This document shows positions 16,295 through 25,111 of a stretch of DNA of 64,000 bases, in pieces. The position numbers were made by a program, and so were the translations under genes. Below the pieces are notes generated by a model, which worked only from the letters and a program-made list of their open reading frames with translations, did not search any database and was not told the DNA's origin. The stretch is taken from the NCBI GenBank assembly GCA_017416765.1, contig JAFQBE010000035.1, positions 62,001 to 126,000 of the forward strand, read 5' to 3'. This DNA comes from Clostridia bacterium (GTDB lineage Bacteria; Bacillota; Clostridia; Oscillospirales; Acutalibacteraceae). The number at the start of each line of letters is the position of its first letter. The stretch's first letter is position 1.

Positions 16295-16433
16295 TAAAGC
16301 CACCGGGCGCTTATTTTCCGCCTTAATTAACTTTACTTGCGCACTTGGTGTTGCCTCAAAAAAACGGTATTTTGTTATCCATGTAAAGCTACCGGGCGCA
16401 TATTTTCCGCCTTAATTAAACCTGACTTGCGCA
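16295..16433. repeat. Two ~50-base direct repeats in oriC
   Basis: TAAAGC(C/T)ACCGGGCGC followed by TATTTTCCGCCTTAATTAA and ACTTGCGCA occurs at 16295-16343 and 16384-16433, 89 bases apart. A shortened relative (TAAAGCGGCATTTAG then TTCCGCCG) is at 16683-16706. These GC-rich blocks in an AT-rich region resemble iterons; a binding protein is unknown. Confidence 0.75.
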
Positions 16434-16680
16434 TTGTAAAAACGCACTGCGTTTTCCACAGGATTCTTCACATTCCACACACACTTTTCCACCAAACCCT
16501 CATACAGAGTTTTCCCGTGGAAAGTGTAAAAAACTTTTCATAAAATTTTCACAGTAAAATTCCGGCATTTTTTAAGGTGTTTCAAGGGCTGCGAAGCTTT
16601 TCCACGAAATCCACGCACTCTACTACTACTACTAAATACTTATATATATTATTTATCTTAATTTTTCAATTTTTCAAAAA
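16375..16680 (+). other. Chromosomal replication origin oriC (DnaA boxes, DnaA-trio, AT-rich unwinding region)
   Basis: Box-like 9-mers: TTATCCATG 16375, TTTTCCACA 16452, CATTCCACA 16471, TTTTCCACC 16485, reverse CGTGGAAAG 16516, and the tandem pair TTTTCCACG 16598 and AAATCCACG 16607. Four bases after the pair, CTA is repeated five times (16620-16634), continuing AAT ACT. This matches the DnaA-trio of the basal unwinding system known from Bacillus. A pure AT stretch (16635-16680) follows. dnaN starts about 90 bases later. Order, orientation and place between dnaA and dnaN all fit oriC. Confidence 0.85.
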
Positions 16681-16770
16681 TTAAAGCGGCATTTAGTTTC
16701 CGCCGTTTATGTATTTTATTTTTAAAAAATGCTGTTTAACAGACAGCATCAAGAAAAGGGGCAAATAAGA

Positions 16771-17877
16771 ATGAAAATTTATTGCGATACCGCTGTGCTC
16801 AGTGAAGCATGCCTTAATGTTCAGCGTGCAGTATCCACAAAAACAACAATTCCTGCAATTGAGGGTATACTTATTAAAGCAATCGGCAACGAATTGCTTT
16901 TAACAGGTTATGACCTTGAGGTAGGTATTACAACTTCAATTCCCTGCCGCGTTATGGAACAGGGCGCAATTATACTCAACGCAAAAATTCTTTGCGATAT
17001 CGTGCGCAAAATTCCCGGCGAACAGGTATATATTGAAACCGATGAAAGGCTGCTTGCAACAATCCGCGGCGGTGAAGCTGAATATTCCCTTATAGGTATT
17101 GATGGCAACGAATTTCCTGAGCTTCCTACAGTAAGCGGCGGATATCCAGTAGTAATTGAGCAGAAAATGCTGCGCGATATGGTAAGGCAGACTATTTTTG
17201 CAGTTTCGGTTAAGGACAGCAAGGTTGTACACCAGGGCGTTAAGTTTGAGATTGCCCCGAATCTCATTCGCCTTGTAGCAGTTGACGGTTCAAGACTTGC
17301 AATGAGAACGGAAACAATAAATTACATGGGCGAAGAATTAAGCTTTGTTGTTCCGTCAAAAACACTTAATGAAGTAATTAAATTAATAGGCGACGATGAT
17401 GAAACAATTTCGCTTGGTGTTGGTAAGCGCCATATTATTTTTGAAATAGGCAATTATCAGCTTGTTTCCCGTTTGCTTGACGGCGAATTTTTGAACTATA
17501 AAAACGCAATTCCCACAACCTGCGCCGCAACAGCATATGTAAACACACGCGAAATGATTGAAAGTATTGACAGAACCTCGCTTATTATTACGGATAAGTT
17601 CAAGAGCCCCGTAAGATTTATTTTTGATGATAAAATTGTCCGTATTTCTTCTATTACCGCACTCGGTACAGCTAATGACAGCTTCCCCTGTAAATACGAA
17701 GGCAACAGAATTGAAATAGGCTTTAATAATAAGCTGCTGCTTGATGCGCTTCGCGCCTGCGATGCAGATGAAGTTAAGATTGAACTGAATTCCGGTTCAG
17801 CACCTATTCTTATTTTGCCGACAGAGGGCGATAATTTCCTGTTCCTTATCCTTCCCATGCGTTTAAAGAAAGACTGA
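16771..17877 (+). CDS. dnaN: DNA polymerase III sliding clamp (beta subunit)
   Basis: 368 residues in three repeated clamp domains, the usual length. N-terminal MKIYCDTAVLSEACLNVQRAV, LVAVDGSRLAMRTE in the middle domain and the C-terminal LILPMRL (the clamp-loader/peptide-binding region) are typical. The ring tethers polymerase III to DNA. AAGGGG is 9 bases before the ATG at 16771; the ATG at 16729 would add 14 residues unlike the family. The gene starts just right of the unwinding region and reads away from it. The S4-domain gene follows after six bases. Confidence 0.96.
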   Translation: MKIYCDTAVLSEACLNVQRAVSTKTTIPAIEGILIKAIGNELLLTGYDLEVGITTSIPCRVMEQGAIILNAKILCDIVRKIPGEQVYIETDERLLATIRGGEAEYSLIGIDGNEFPELPTVSGGYPVVIEQKMLRDMVRQTIFAVSVKDSKVVHQGVKFEIAPNLIRLVAVDGSRLAMRTETINYMGEELSFVVPSKTLNEVIKLIGDDDETISLGVGKRHIIFEIGNYQLVSRLLDGEFLNYKNAIPTTCAATAYVNTREMIESIDRTSLIITDKFKSPVRFIFDDKIVRISSITALGTANDSFPCKYEGNRIEIGFNNKLLLDALRACDADEVKIELNSGSAPILILPTEGDNFLFLILPMRLKKD

Positions 17878-17883
17878 TAAATT

Positions 17884-18129
17884 ATGATTATAAAAGCAAG
17901 AATTAAAGAAAAGCCTGTTCGAGAAATATTTATTACAACCGAGTTTATCCGCCTTGATTCTGCGCTGAAGCTTGCAGATGCTGTTCAGAGCGGCGGACAC
18001 GCAAAGATAATTATTCAGGACGGCGAAGTTAAAGTAAACGGTGAGGTATGCACAATGCGCGGCAAAAAGCTTCACCCCGGTGATGAAATTGCCGTACCGT
18101 TTATGAAAATAGTTGTAAGAGAAAAATAA
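17884..18129 (+). CDS. S4-domain RNA-binding protein (YaaA/RlbA type)
   Basis: 81 residues; RLDSALKLADAVQSGGHAKIIIQDGEVKVNGE is a complete S4 RNA-binding motif. The small stand-alone version (YaaA/RlbA) is nearly always found between dnaN and recF in Firmicutes and binds ribosomal RNA. Here it follows dnaN by six bases but recF, remB and gyrB do not follow: a terminator-like hairpin and an unrelated gene come next. Confidence 0.9.
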   Translation: MIIKARIKEKPVREIFITTEFIRLDSALKLADAVQSGGHAKIIIQDGEVKVNGEVCTMRGKKLHPGDEIAVPFMKIVVREK

Positions 18130-18138
18130 AAATATTTA

Positions 18139-18185
18139 CAGCCGCTCTTTTTGAAAAAATCAAAAGGAACGGCTGATATTGTTTA
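18139..18185 (+). terminator. Terminator-like hairpin after the S4 gene
   Basis: CAGCCG (18139-18144) and CGGCTG (18170-18175) enclose complementary CTTTTTGA and TCAAAAG, followed by ATATTGTTT. Confidence 0.6.
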
Positions 18186-18204
18186 AATGAGGAGAGTAAA
18201 AGAT

Positions 18205-18963
18205 ATGGTAAGAGTTATGTCGTTTAATTTGAGATGTGCTAATGTAGGCGAGCGTGAACAGTGGGACAGAGTTGACGATTGCGTAACAGAAATATTGCAG
18301 AGCGGCTGTGAGCTGCTCGGTGTTCAGGAAGCTACACCTGAATGGATGGCTGATTTAACAAAAAACCTTGAAGGCTGGAATTATTACGGTATAGGCAGAG
18401 GCGACAGTAAAGGCGGCGAAAGCGAATACAGCGCAATTTTTTATAAGATGGACCGTTTTGAAGTACTTGATGGCGGTAACTTCTGGTATTCAGATACACC
18501 CGATGTTATGTCAAAATGCTGGACATCGTACCACAACAGAATATGCACATGGGCACTGTTTTACGATAAAAAAGAGGATAAAAAATTTGTTCATGTAAAT
18601 ACACATATGGACTGCGATTTTGATTTGATTTATAAAAGCATTCCGATTCTTAAAGAAAAAATTATGCCGATGATGAATTACCCGCTGAGCTTGTCGGGCG
18701 ATTTTAATTCATTCCAGAACGGCAGAGAATATAATGAAATAATAAAGTTCATGAAGGATTCAAAATTTGAAGCACCCGATTCAATGGACTACCTTACATA
18801 CCATGACGATTGTCCCGAAAAGCATGAAGGACATATTATAGATTTTATTTTTATAAATGATAAAGTAAAGGCACATAAATACAGAGTTTGTAAGGATAAA
18901 ATAAACGGCAATTATTCATCCGACCATTTTGCAATATATGCAGATCTTGAATATGATGCTTGA
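18205..18963 (+). CDS. Endonuclease/exonuclease/phosphatase (EEP) family protein
   Basis: 252 residues. The EEP metal-dependent hydrolase motifs are in order: VRVMSFNLR (Asn), LLGVQEA (Glu), HVNTHMDCD, LSGDFNS (Asp, Asn), IIDFIFIN and NYSSDHFAIYADL (Asp-His). There is no signal peptide or extra domain, so a cytosolic phosphodiesterase or phosphatase is likely; the substrate (DNA, sugar phosphate or phospholipid) cannot be told. AGGAGAG is 8 bases before the ATG at 18205, preferred over the ATG at 18187. The gene sits where recF is usual in Firmicutes but is unrelated to it. Confidence 0.8.
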   Translation: MVRVMSFNLRCANVGEREQWDRVDDCVTEILQSGCELLGVQEATPEWMADLTKNLEGWNYYGIGRGDSKGGESEYSAIFYKMDRFEVLDGGNFWYSDTPDVMSKCWTSYHNRICTWALFYDKKEDKKFVHVNTHMDCDFDLIYKSIPILKEKIMPMMNYPLSLSGDFNSFQNGREYNEIIKFMKDSKFEAPDSMDYLTYHDDCPEKHEGHIIDFIFINDKVKAHKYRVCKDKINGNYSSDHFAIYADLEYDA

Positions 18964-18964
18964 T

Positions 18965-19039
18965 TTTTGATGCCGTTTATCAGCCTCCCTTGTGTAAAGG
19001 GAGGTGTCATTTTCATTAAGAAAATGGCGGAGGGATTGT
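18965..19039. repeat. Palindromic repeat unit (copy of the element at 4305)
   Basis: TTTTGATGCCGT, then CCTCCCTTGTGTAAAGGGAGG, a second stem (CATTTTCATTAAGAAAATG), and GGAGGGATTGT. It runs directly into a truncated DUF559 start codon. Confidence 0.75.
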
Positions 19040-19090
19040 ATGGATAGAAAACATAATAAAAATTTCAACTGCAACCGTTGGTTGACATAA
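19040..19090 (+). pseudogene. 5' remnant of a DUF559 gene
   Basis: ATG at 19040 encodes MDRKHNKN, identical to the first eight residues of the DUF559 protein at 3942, then diverges into FNCNRWLT and a stop. Only 16 codons remain. It directly abuts the palindromic repeat, indicating that repeat and gene arrived together and the rest was lost. Confidence 0.7.
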
Positions 19091-19161
19091 TTCCTACTAC
19101 AGTTGGTAGACGGATTTAAAGCCTTTTTGTTAGAATTAAGTAAACAGAAAGGAGATAGAAT

Positions 19162-19968
19162 ATGAACCTTGCAAACAGAATACAAACCTTGAGAAAACAA
19201 AATGGTATGTCGCAAGAAATTTTGGCAGAACAGCTTGGTGTATCACGGCAGGCTGTTTCAAAATGGGAAAGCGAGCAAAGCACACCCGATATTGAAAATA
19301 TAATTGCGTTAAGCGATTTGTTTGATGTTACAACGGATTATTTATTAAAGGGTGAAGATTCTGAAAATAATAATGAAAAAATTTCATTAGAAATTAAACT
19401 AAAAAATGAAATTCCTGATTTGATTATTTTTGTTTCATCTGTTTTAAATATCATCGGTGTAGCAACGGGTTATAATTGGATGAAAGAATACAGAGATTCC
19501 CGTTCATTTTACAGCTTTATTTTTATTTTTGCGGCAACGCTTTTGTTTGTTATTTCTTCTCGATTTTTTGATAAAAAAATTAAAGAGAACAAAATCAGAT
19601 GGTTTGTTAATATAAACATTTGGCTTTATGCCGCTTATTCATGGTGCTATTTTGAATTTATAAGCAATTATATTCCTTATATTATAAGTGCAATAATTCA
19701 TGTATTGATTTGTATTGTAATAATTGTTCCGTTCAATATAAAAGCGGGTAAAGAAAAAAATCCGAATAAGAAGCTGAAAAAGTATGTAAAAATTACTGCT
19801 GTTTTTTCTGTTATTACTATTATTTTCTGTGCGCTTGCAATTATAGGATTTTTTATTTTGCTTTTTGGCGGCGAAGAAGTGGTATCGCTTATACCCGCAC
19901 TTATTTTTGCAGTAATTTATCTTGTAAAGTCTGTTAAAGATTTTATAAGCTGTAAAAATTTATTATAA
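19162..19968 (+). CDS. XRE regulator fused to a multi-pass membrane domain
   Basis: 268 residues. Residues 1-65 are a clear XRE HTH (MSQEILAEQLGVSRQAVSKWE, then LFDVTTDYLL). Residues from about 85 hold five or six hydrophobic helices. Such membrane-tethered regulators are common in Clostridia, where they may sense envelope or small-molecule signals; the target is unknown. AAAGGAG is 7 bases before the ATG. TTGACA at 19082-19087 lies upstream but has no convincing -10, while dyads (CAACCGTTGGTTG and CTACTACAGTTGGTAG) lie nearby. Confidence 0.85.
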   Translation: MNLANRIQTLRKQNGMSQEILAEQLGVSRQAVSKWESEQSTPDIENIIALSDLFDVTTDYLLKGEDSENNNEKISLEIKLKNEIPDLIIFVSSVLNIIGVATGYNWMKEYRDSRSFYSFIFIFAATLLFVISSRFFDKKIKENKIRWFVNINIWLYAAYSWCYFEFISNYIPYIISAIIHVLICIVIIVPFNIKAGKEKNPNKKLKKYVKITAVFSVITIIFCALAIIGFFILLFGGEEVVSLIPALIFAVIYLVKSVKDFISCKNLL

Positions 19969-19980
19969 GTTAAAAAATAA

Positions 19981-20047
19981 TGTCATTCTGAACGCAGTGA
20001 AGAATCTTTATAGTTTTAAGATTCATCGGCTTTGCCTCAGAATGACA
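19981..20047. repeat. Dispersed palindromic repeat, copy 2
   Basis: TGTCATTCTGAACGCAGTGA...CTCAGAATGACA, in a gap between convergent genes, where it may also serve as a terminator. Confidence 0.75.
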
Positions 20048-20064
20048 TTTTAATTTTTTAAATT

Positions 20065-21489
20065 TTATTTATTTTTTTCAAGCTCTGCTTTGCCTTCGGG
20101 TGTGTCGCGGTAATAGTAGGTTTTGGTATCCTTATGCTCTGTGGATTCCCATACCTCTTTTGCTACCGGTGCCCATTCGTCGGCAAACTTTCGGCACTTT
20201 GCGCAAAGCTCCTCTGCTGATTCCTTTTCAATAAGGTCGGTTGACTTTGCGCCGGTTTCGGCTATAATCTTGCAAAGGCAATCGGGGTTTTCAAGCATCG
20301 GGCATGGGCGCATATGGTTATCGTTGAACGGCTGATTTTTGTAGTAAGCCATGAACAGCGGATTTTTAAGTGCCTCAAGCAGAGTATGTGTGCGGATATT
20401 TGAATCGGAAAAGTGAATAAATACGCAAGGCTCAATATCGCCTGCAGAATTTATATGGAAATAGTTTCTGCCGCCTGCAATACAGCCGCCGACATATTCT
20501 CCGTCGCCCTGGAAATCCATAATAAATATTGACTTTCCGCTTTTGCTGTTGCGAAGCTGACGAACGCGCTTGTACATATACTTGCGCTGCTCGGGGTCCG
20601 GAATAAGCTCGGGCACTGCAGACTTGCCGACAGGCATATAGTTGAAATAGAGCGAGAACATTACGCCCTTTGAAATCATATCGTCAAGGAATTCATCGCT
20701 TGTAACGGAATAGATATTCTTGCTTGTGTAGCAAACGGATATACCGAAAAGGCAGCCGTTCTTTTTAAGAAGCTCCATTGCTTCAATTGTTGTTTTGTAT
20801 GCGCCTTCACCGCGGCGGAAATCATTGCTTGCTTCGTCGCCTTCAATGCTGACTGCAAGCGCAAGGTTGCCTACACGCTTCATTTCGTCGCAGAATGCCT
20901 GGTCAACAAGTGTTGCGTTTGTATAGGCAAGGAAAGCACACTGAGGATATTTTTCGCAAAGCTTTAAAATTTCTTTTTTGCAGATAAGCGGTTCGCCGCC
21001 TGTAAACATATAAAGGTGTGTGCCAAGCTCACGGCCCTGCTCAACTATAGATTCCATTTCTTCATAGCTAAGCTTTAATGTGTGTCCGTATTCGGCAGAC
21101 CAGCAGCCCTTGCAATTCATGTTGCAGGCACTCGTAGGGTCAAGCAGGGTAATGAAAGGAATATTACACTTGTATTTCTCGCGGTTTTCGCGTACTGTTT
21201 TTGTACCCGCGGCAACGCCGAGTCCGAGCGCAAGCGACATATTTTTGAATACATCGGGGTGAAGCTCGTTAATGGCACGCATTACAAGCTTATTATATAC
21301 ATTTTCGGGGTCAGTTGCACCTTCACGGAATTTATCGAAATTCTTTGTCGGGAAAACAACACCTGCAAAGTCCTGAACCTTGTCAACCAATTTAACAAGA
21401 TTTTTTTGAGGGTCTTTTTTGACATATTTTATTGTTTGGTCAAGCACTGCCGCTGCTGCCGCACGCTGAGCCTTTTCTTTAATAGTCAT
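20065..21489 (-). CDS. Radical SAM protein with a cysteine-rich C-terminus
   Basis: 474 residues. A ~110-residue helical N-terminal extension precedes the radical SAM core; CNMNCKGC (Cys 122, 126 and 129) binds the cluster and MFTGGEP is the SAM-binding GGE motif. GGCIAGGRNYFHINSAGDIEPC and later CPMLENPDCLC and CAKC suggest auxiliary SPASM/twitch-like clusters. Proteins of this size are frequent in gut Clostridia and mostly uncharacterised. GAGGAAA precedes the ATG. It stands alone between convergent and divergent neighbours, so context gives no substrate. Confidence 0.8.
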   Translation of the reverse strand: MTIKEKAQRAAAAAVLDQTIKYVKKDPQKNLVKLVDKVQDFAGVVFPTKNFDKFREGATDPENVYNKLVMRAINELHPDVFKNMSLALGLGVAAGTKTVRENREKYKCNIPFITLLDPTSACNMNCKGCWSAEYGHTLKLSYEEMESIVEQGRELGTHLYMFTGGEPLICKKEILKLCEKYPQCAFLAYTNATLVDQAFCDEMKRVGNLALAVSIEGDEASNDFRRGEGAYKTTIEAMELLKKNGCLFGISVCYTSKNIYSVTSDEFLDDMISKGVMFSLYFNYMPVGKSAVPELIPDPEQRKYMYKRVRQLRNSKSGKSIFIMDFQGDGEYVGGCIAGGRNYFHINSAGDIEPCVFIHFSDSNIRTHTLLEALKNPLFMAYYKNQPFNDNHMRPCPMLENPDCLCKIIAETGAKSTDLIEKESAEELCAKCRKFADEWAPVAKEVWESTEHKDTKTYYYRDTPEGKAELEKNK

Positions 21490-21518
21490 TTCTTTTCCTC
21501 GTTTCCTTTCAGTTGCCG

Positions 21519-21547
21519 ATTATACACCTATTATTATATACATACAA
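21519..21547 (-). promoter_or_regulatory. Promoter of the radical SAM gene
   Basis: Minus strand: TTGTAT (21547-21542), 17-base spacer, TATAAT (21524-21519). Confidence 0.6.
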
Positions 21548-21574
21548 AATATATATTAACACAAAAGGTTTTGT

Positions 21575-21694
21575 TTGTCCACAATTAAATTTTTCTTTAT
21601 ATATTTTAGAATTTAATGTTGATTTTAATGTATTATTTAAGTTAATAATTTGTAAATTAGTAATTTTTCCATAATTTCCACAAATTTTTCCACA
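21575..21694 (+). other. DnaA-box-like cluster upstream of mnmE
   Basis: In the 340-base AT-rich gap: TTGTCCACA 21575-21583, ATTTCCACA 21674-21682 and TTTTCCACA 21686-21694, all in the same orientation and each one or two mismatches from TTATCCACA. No ORF is present. It could titrate DnaA, regulate mnmE or form part of the origin. Confidence 0.5.
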
Positions 21695-21762
21695 TTTATT
21701 TTGCCCTTTTCGTTTTTTTTACTGTTTTGGTTGTTATAAATCGGTTTATAGTAAACTAATAC

Positions 21763-21791
21763 TTGAAAATCGTACTTATTTTGATTATAAT
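21763..21791 (+). promoter_or_regulatory. Promoter of mnmE operon
   Basis: TTGAAA (21763-21768), 17-base spacer, TATAAT (21786-21791). Confidence 0.75.
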
Positions 21792-21829
21792 TATTATTTG
21801 TATTATTATGTTTTAAGGAGAGGGCATAT

Positions 21830-23200
21830 ATGTCGGAATTTTCTAAAACCATAGTCGCTGTTTCAACACCCGTTGCCGCAGGCGGCATTGGCATAATCCG
21901 TATTTCCGGTAGCTCTGCTATTGAAATTGCCGCAAAAGTTTTTGTGCCTTCTTCGGGTAAAAAAGTTAGCGAAATGAAGGGATATACCGCCGCACATGGC
22001 TATGTAGCGGAAAACGGCAAAAAAATCGACGAAGCCGTTCTGCTTGTATTCAAAGCTCCGCACAGCTATACAGGTGAAGATGTTGCCGAAATTTCCTGCC
22101 ACGGCGGTGTTTATATTGTCGGTCGCGTACTGCGTGCGGTTCTTGCCGCAGGGGCTGAACCTGCCGCACCGGGCGAATTCACAAAGCGTGCGTTTTTGAA
22201 CGGTAAAAAGGATTTAACCGAAGCTGAAGCCGTTATGAGTATGATTTCTGCCCAGGGTGAGCAGGGTGCAAGTGCGGCTATGACCGCGCTTGAAGGTGCT
22301 TTAAGCAAAAAAATCCGTGCCGCAGCGCAGACTCTAATTACCGATTCGGCTTACCTTGCCGCATGGGTTGATTACCCTGATGACGAAATTGAAGAAATTT
22401 CTACAGATAAACTATTAATCGATTATAATTCTGTTTTGGCACAGTTAAAGCAGCTGCTTTCTACCTATGATGCAGGACGGGCTGTTACTGAAGGTGTTGA
22501 TACGGTAATTGTTGGCAAACCTAATGTCGGCAAATCCACGCTTATGAACCTGCTTTCAGGCTTTGACCGCTCTATTGTTACCGATATAGCCGGTACTACA
22601 CGCGATGTTATTGAAGATACGGTGCGTCTTGGCAATGTCGTACTCAGGCTTGCAGATACTGCGGGTATCAGAAATACCGGCAACGAAGTTGAAAAAATAG
22701 GTGTTGATTTTGCGGTAGGCAGGCTTGAACGCGCTGCACTTGTGCTTGCGGTGTTTGATTTAAGCAGACCCTTTGATGAAGAGGACGAAAAGATTATTAA
22801 TCTTTGTAAAAATAAGCGCTGTGTTGCCGTTGCTAATAAAGACGATATGGATACGCGCTTTGATAAAGATAAGCTCAGCATTTTTGACAGCGTGGTTTAT
22901 GTCAGCGCAAAACAGGGTACCGGTGCGCAAGAGCTTGCAAAGGCTGTTGAAAAGGCACTCGGTACAGACGGGGTAGATACTTCTGCTGCTTTGCTTGCAA
23001 ACGAGCGTCAGCGTCTTTGCTGTCAAAGGGCAGTTGACTGCCTGACAGAGGCGGTAAATGCATTACAGCTCGGCTTTACGCTTGATGCTGTAACTGTCAG
23101 CACCGATGCTGCTGTTGATGAGCTGCTTGCATTGACTGGTGAACGAGCAGGCGACGCAGTAGTTAGTGAAATATTCTCACGCTTTTGTGTTGGTAAATAA
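21830..23200 (+). CDS. mnmE: tRNA uridine-5-carboxymethylaminomethyl modification GTPase MnmE
   Basis: 456 residues. The N-terminal folate-binding domain (residues 1-120) includes VSTPVAAGGIGIIRISG. The G domain carries GKPNVGKST, DIAGTTRD, DTAG and NKDD. The last residues FCVGK hold the conserved cysteine of the FC(I/V)GK motif. With MnmG it modifies the wobble uridine of tRNAs reading two-codon boxes. AAGGAG lies 9 bases before the ATG. It is first of mnmE-mnmG-rsmG. The usual upstream genes (rpmH, rnpA, yidC, jag) are absent. Confidence 0.96.
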   Translation: MSEFSKTIVAVSTPVAAGGIGIIRISGSSAIEIAAKVFVPSSGKKVSEMKGYTAAHGYVAENGKKIDEAVLLVFKAPHSYTGEDVAEISCHGGVYIVGRVLRAVLAAGAEPAAPGEFTKRAFLNGKKDLTEAEAVMSMISAQGEQGASAAMTALEGALSKKIRAAAQTLITDSAYLAAWVDYPDDEIEEISTDKLLIDYNSVLAQLKQLLSTYDAGRAVTEGVDTVIVGKPNVGKSTLMNLLSGFDRSIVTDIAGTTRDVIEDTVRLGNVVLRLADTAGIRNTGNEVEKIGVDFAVGRLERAALVLAVFDLSRPFDEEDEKIINLCKNKRCVAVANKDDMDTRFDKDKLSIFDSVVYVSAKQGTGAQELAKAVEKALGTDGVDTSAALLANERQRLCCQRAVDCLTEAVNALQLGFTLDAVTVSTDAAVDELLALTGERAGDAVVSEIFSRFCVGK

Positions 23201-23221
23201 TTTATAAATTGAAGTGATAAA

Positions 23222-25111
23222 ATGAAGTACTTTGCAGAAAATGTTGATATAGCCGTTATCGGCGGCGGTCACGCGGGAATTGAAGCTGCACTTGCCGCAG
23301 CAAGGCTCGGTTGTAAAACTATAATGTTTGCAATTAATCTTGATTCTGTCGGAAATATGCCGTGCAATCCGTCAATCGGCGGTACATCAAAGGGTCACCT
23401 TGTGCGTGAGATTGATGCACTCGGCGGCGAAATGGGTATAGCGGCTGATAATAATACCCTGCAGACCCGTATGCTGAATACCGGCAAGGGTCCTGCTGTA
23501 CACAGCCTTCGCGCGCAGATTGACCGCAGAGGCTATTGCGCATATATGAAAAATGTAATAGAAATGCAGGATAATCTGTGGCTCAAGCAGGCTGAAATTG
23601 TATCTCTTGAGCGCGATAACGACGGCTTATGGCATTTAGTTACGCAGCTTGAAGCCGAATACACCGCAAAATGTGTTATTCTTGCAACCGGTACCTTCCT
23701 TGGCGGCAGAATATATGTAGGTGATGTTTCGTTTGAAAGCGGACCTGACGGTATGTTCCCCGCAACAAAGCTTGCTGAATCATTAAAAGTACTCGGCTTG
23801 CCGTTAAGAAGGTTTAAAACCGGTACACCGCCCAGACTTAACAGAAGAAGTATTGATTTTTCTGTAATGGAACCACAGTACGGTGATGAACATAAGGTTC
23901 CTTTTTCCTTTGCTTTTGATGGTGAAATAGAAAACACGGAAGCCTGCTACTGTACCTATACAAATGAAAAAACAAAACAGATTATTCTTGATAATCTTCA
24001 CCGTTCTCCGCTTTACGGCGGTAAAATTGACGGTGTAGGTCCGAGGTACTGCCCAAGCATTGAAGACAAAATAGTTCGTTTTGCCGAAAAGGAAAGGCAT
24101 CAGCTTTTTGTTGAACCTTGCGGTGCAGATACGCAGGAGATGTACCTGCAGGGTCTTTCATCATCCTTACCTGAGGATGTTCAGCTGAAATTCCTGCACA
24201 CCATACCCGGGCTTGAAAATGCGCAGGTTATGCGAACAGCTTATGCAATTGAATATGACTGTGTTGATCCGTTATCTTTAAAATCTACGCTTGAATTCCG
24301 CGATTTCGGCGGACTTTACGGCGCAGGTCAGTTCAACGGCTCCAGCGGCTACGAAGAAGCCGCTGCGCAGGGACTTGTTGCGGGCATTAACGCTGCCAAT
24401 AAAATTCTCGGAAGAGATGCCCTTGTTCTGGATAGGGCAGGCAGCTATATCGGAACACTTATTGACGATTTGGTTACAAAGGGCTGTTCAGACCCGTACC
24501 GTATGATGACCTCGCGCTCTGAATACCGCCTTTTACTTCGTCAGGATAATGCAGACCGCCGTCTTACTCCTATAGGCAGAAAAATCGGCTTAATCGGCGA
24601 TGAACGCTGGGAAGCATTCAATAAAAAGCTTGAAATGATTGAAAAGGAAACTGAAAGAGTAAAGCTTGCGGTAATTCACCAGAGCGATGCGCTGAATGCT
24701 ATGCTTGTTTCACGTGAAACATCGCCGTTAAACATTGGTATACGCATGGTTGAACTTTTGAAGCGCCCGCAGATAAGCTATGAAGATTTGAAGCCCTTTG
24801 ATACTGACAGACCTGATTTACCGTATGAAGTATTTGAGCAGGTTGAAATTTCGATAAAATATGAGGGATATTTAAAGCGTCAGGAAGCTCAGGTTGCTGA
24901 AATGCGCAGGCTTGAGATTAAAAAGCTGCCGGAAGATATAGATTACTCTGAAATTGTCGGTCTGCGCCTTGAAGCTATAGAAAAGCTCAATAAGGTAAGA
25001 CCCGAGAATATAGGTCAGGCTTCGCGAATAAGCGGTGTAAGCCCTGCAGATATATCCGTTCTGCTTATCAGACTTGCGGAAAAACATGAAACAGCAGGTG
25101 AAAATGAATGA
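23222..25111 (+). CDS. mnmG: tRNA uridine-5-carboxymethylaminomethyl modification enzyme MnmG (GidA)
   Basis: 629 residues, standard length. [18 protein letters not shown] N-terminal FAD-binding fold, [39 protein letters not shown] and the C-terminal helical MnmE-binding domain are intact. It is the FAD/NADH partner of MnmE. It follows mnmE by 21 bases and overlaps rsmG by four. A perfect parS site lies inside the coding sequence at 24706-24721, where it encodes LVSRETS in frame. Confidence 0.96.
   Translation: MKYFAENVDIAVIGGGHAGIEAALAAARLGCKTIMFAINLDSVGNMPCNPSIGGTSKGHLVREIDALGGEMGIAADNNTLQTRMLNTGKGPAVHSLRAQIDRRGYCAYMKNVIEMQDNLWLKQAEIVSLERDNDGLWHLVTQLEAEYTAKCVILATGTFLGGRIYVGDVSFESGPDGMFPATKLAESLKVLGLPLRRFKTGTPPRLNRRSIDFSVMEPQYGDEHKVPFSFAFDGEIENTEACYCTYTNEKTKQIILDNLHRSPLYGGKIDGVGPRYCPSIEDKIVRFAEKERHQLFVEPCGADTQEMYLQGLSSSLPEDVQLKFLHTIPGLENAQVMRTAYAIEYDCVDPLSLKSTLEFRDFGGLYGAGQFNGSSGYEEAAAQGLVAGINAANKILGRDALVLDRAGSYIGTLIDDLVTKGCSDPYRMMTSRSEYRLLLRQDNADRRLTPIGRKIGLIGDERWEAFNKKLEMIEKETERVKLAVIHQSDALNAMLVSRETSPLNIGIRMVELLKRPQISYEDLKPFDTDRPDLPYEVFEQVEISIKYEGYLKRQEAQVAEMRRLEIKKLPEDIDYSEIVGLRLEAIEKLNKVRPENIGQASRISGVSPADISVLLIRLAEKHETAGENE
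24706..24721. other. parS site inside mnmG
   Basis: TGTTTCACGTGAAACA, a perfect 16-base palindrome identical to the consensus ParB-binding site. Confidence 0.93.

Noticed and set aside
16337..16543. 68-residue ORF inside oriC
   Set aside because: No ribosome binding site and it covers the repeats and DnaA boxes.
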